Below are positions 5,178-6,266 of a DNA stretch of 6,266 nt, in pieces. The stretch is from the NCBI GenBank assembly GCA_026984555.1, contig JALSRY010000794.1, positions 1-6,266 on the forward strand, given 5' to 3'. The notes beneath the pieces were generated by a model. That model was not told the origin of the DNA. It did not search any database and saw nothing but the letters and a program-made list of their open reading frames with translations. Every line of letters begins with the position of its first letter. The first letter of the stretch is position 1. This DNA comes from Phycisphaerae bacterium. GTDB lineage: Bacteria > Planctomycetota > Phycisphaerae > UBA1845 > Fen-1342. A program made the translations under genes and the position numbers.

Positions 5178-6266
5178 ATGACTCTCTCGCACGCAACCCC
5201 AACGTCTTCCCCCCGCCGGCGGACATGCTGCGCCGCCGCGCTCGTCGTTCTACTGGGGACCGGCGCGGCCCGCGGGCAAATGCCGGGCCACGGCGGGCAT
5301 CCGCTGATGCCCAACCAGGAGCTGTTTCTCCAGTGTCGCATCGGCACGGGCAAGACAGCCCGGGTCGTCAACGCACCGCTGGCGCTGAAGGTCTACGACA
5401 GCCCCGCCGCGCTGGACCAGGCCGTCGAACTGGGGGCGCCGTTTGCACCCCTGCGTATCAAGCGTTACCTGCCCCGCGCCGTGCTGCGCCAGCACGCCCG
5501 CCCGGCGCACGGTCCCGACGCCCGGCCGCTCGTCCTGCTGGCGCTCAAGGGGCCGACCCAGGCGTACCAGCGCTGGCTGGTCGCCGGCGATGACGAGCGC
5601 AACCGCCTGATCAGTTTCATCGGCACGTGGCGTCTCATGCGGGTCGATCCGGGCGCTCACCGCGACGCGCTGTTCGAGGCCTTCTCGGGCGAGCTCACCC
5701 GGCCGCCGATGCTCATCGTCACCCGGCCGGACGGGCGCGGCACGGAGCGTGTCTCGGCCGAGAAAGGGGTCGTGCACACCCTCGCGAACAGCGGTGGGTC
5801 GGTCGTCGTGCGCGAGTTCTTCCCCGATTTCGCGTTCGACGAGAAGAAGGCCCATCCCATTAACCAGTCCGACAAACGCCTCAACCCCGCCGCCCTGGTC
5901 GAAATCCGCATGGGCGGAAAGGTCGAACGGCGGTGGGTGTTCGCCAAGTTTCCGAACTTCCATTCGGCCAAGGATTCCCTGCCGCTGCGCGTGCGGCTGG
6001 ACTGTCCCGTCGAACCCAAACGGCCGGTGCCCGATTTCGCGATCGTGGTGATCGGCGACACGGGACTGGAAATCTGGACGCGCCACGAAGGCCGGTGCCG
6101 GGCACAGACGTTGCGCAAGGGGCAGGCGGTCAAGGTGCCGGGCTCACAATACGAGTTTCGGGTCGCCGATTTCATCCCCGCCGGCCGGCTGGTCGAACAG
6201 TACGAGCCGGGCGAGGGGCGCGACGCCGTCCGCGTGATCGAAGTCTCCGCTCGGGCCCCCGCCGGC
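5178..6266 (+). CDS. Secreted protein with tandem ~118-residue repeats, unknown function (3' end outside window)
   Basis: The ATG at 5178 opens 363 codons to the right edge without a stop. A GGAGAGG site (5160-5166) lies 11 bases upstream. Residues 1-33 are a signal peptide: Arg13-15, then the hydrophobic CCAAALVVLLGTGAARG, with likely cleavage before Gln34. The mature part contains a repeated unit recognisable three times by a strand-Pro motif: LRIKRYLP (Pro99), VVVREFFP (Pro216) and FRVADFIP (Pro334), spaced 117 and 118 residues. In the first two units it is followed by a strand and an Arg-Trp element (QRWLVAGD 131-138, RRWVFAKF 251-258). The second unit, with FPDF, SDKRLNPAALVEI and WVFAKFPNF, reminds me of the extracytoplasmic part of ResB-like cytochrome c biogenesis proteins. 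That is recollection only, so I assign no function. The gene follows the regulator by 56 bases and is probably co-transcribed with it. The three units have diverged strongly from each other. Confidence 0.82.
   Translation, partial: MTLSHATPTSSPRRRTCCAAALVVLLGTGAARGQMPGHGGHPLMPNQELFLQCRIGTGKTARVVNAPLALKVYDSPAALDQAVELGAPFAPLRIKRYLPRAVLRQHARPAHGPDARPLVLLALKGPTQAYQRWLVAGDDERNRLISFIGTWRLMRVDPGAHRDALFEAFSGELTRPPMLIVTRPDGRGTERVSAEKGVVHTLANSGGSVVVREFFPDFAFDEKKAHPINQSDKRLNPAALVEIRMGGKVERRWVFAKFPNFHSAKDSLPLRVRLDCPVEPKRPVPDFAIVVIGDTGLEIWTRHEGRCRAQTLRKGQAVKVPGSQYEFRVADFIPAGRLVEQYEPGEGRDAVRVIEVSARAPAG

Noticed and set aside
5167..5181. Minicistron ATG AAA CGA GCA TGA before the last gene
   Set aside because: Four codons whose stop overlaps the real ATG. 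The ribosome site abuts it too closely, so it is probably coincidental.
5250..6086. 278-codon minus-strand open frame opposite the last gene
   Set aside because: The plus-strand frame has a signal peptide, a ribosome site and internal protein repeats; the minus frame has none of these.
1..6266. CRISPR arrays, tRNA or rRNA genes, insertion sequences and attachment sites
   Set aside because: No spaced direct repeats, cloverleaf-like sequence, transposase motifs or terminal inverted repeats were seen on reading both strands.

Overview
The window is GC-rich, densely coded bacterial DNA from an organism I cannot name with certainty. A GTG-started small lipoprotein, many secreted proteins, c-type cytochromes and a sigma-54 two-component pair would suit the Planctomycetota (Phycisphaerae-like), with a deltaproteobacterial-type lineage as the alternative. 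This is inference from protein style only; there is no rRNA or other marker.

Layout. (1) 1-471, minus: the N-terminal part of an NHL-repeat beta-propeller protein that runs off the left edge. (2) 472-858: a divergent intergenic region holding a near-consensus sigma-54 promoter (530-546) pointing at the NHL gene. (3) 859-1620, plus: a secreted cytochrome c with five CXXCH haem sites. (4) 1621-1749: a short convergent gap in which I see no clear terminator. (5) 1750-2001, minus: an 83-residue putative lipoprotein with a GTG start. (6) 2002-2318: a divergent region with a second sigma-54 promoter (2091-2107) pointing at the lipoprotein, a perfect dyad overlapping its -12 element, and an inverted repeat just before the kinase. 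(7) 2319-3758 and 3727-5121, plus: a membrane histidine kinase with a cytoplasmic cysteine cluster, overlapping an NtrC-type sigma-54 activator by 32 bases. (8) 5178-6266, plus: a secreted protein of unknown function built from about three tandem copies of a ~118-residue unit, cut by the right edge.

How the parts may work together. The activator carries the GAFTGA loop needed to contact sigma-54. Both minus-strand genes in the window have a sequence of the sigma-54 promoter type with exact GG-N10-GC spacing at a sensible distance from the start codon. The simplest reading is a local circuit. The kinase has almost no extracytoplasmic loop but has a cysteine-rich, possibly redox- or metal-sensing domain. 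It phosphorylates the activator, which then switches on the small lipoprotein and the NHL protein. The pentahaem cytochrome and the downstream secreted repeat protein suggest an extracytoplasmic electron-transfer or cytochrome-related theme. That link is inferred from gene order, not shown by the sequence.
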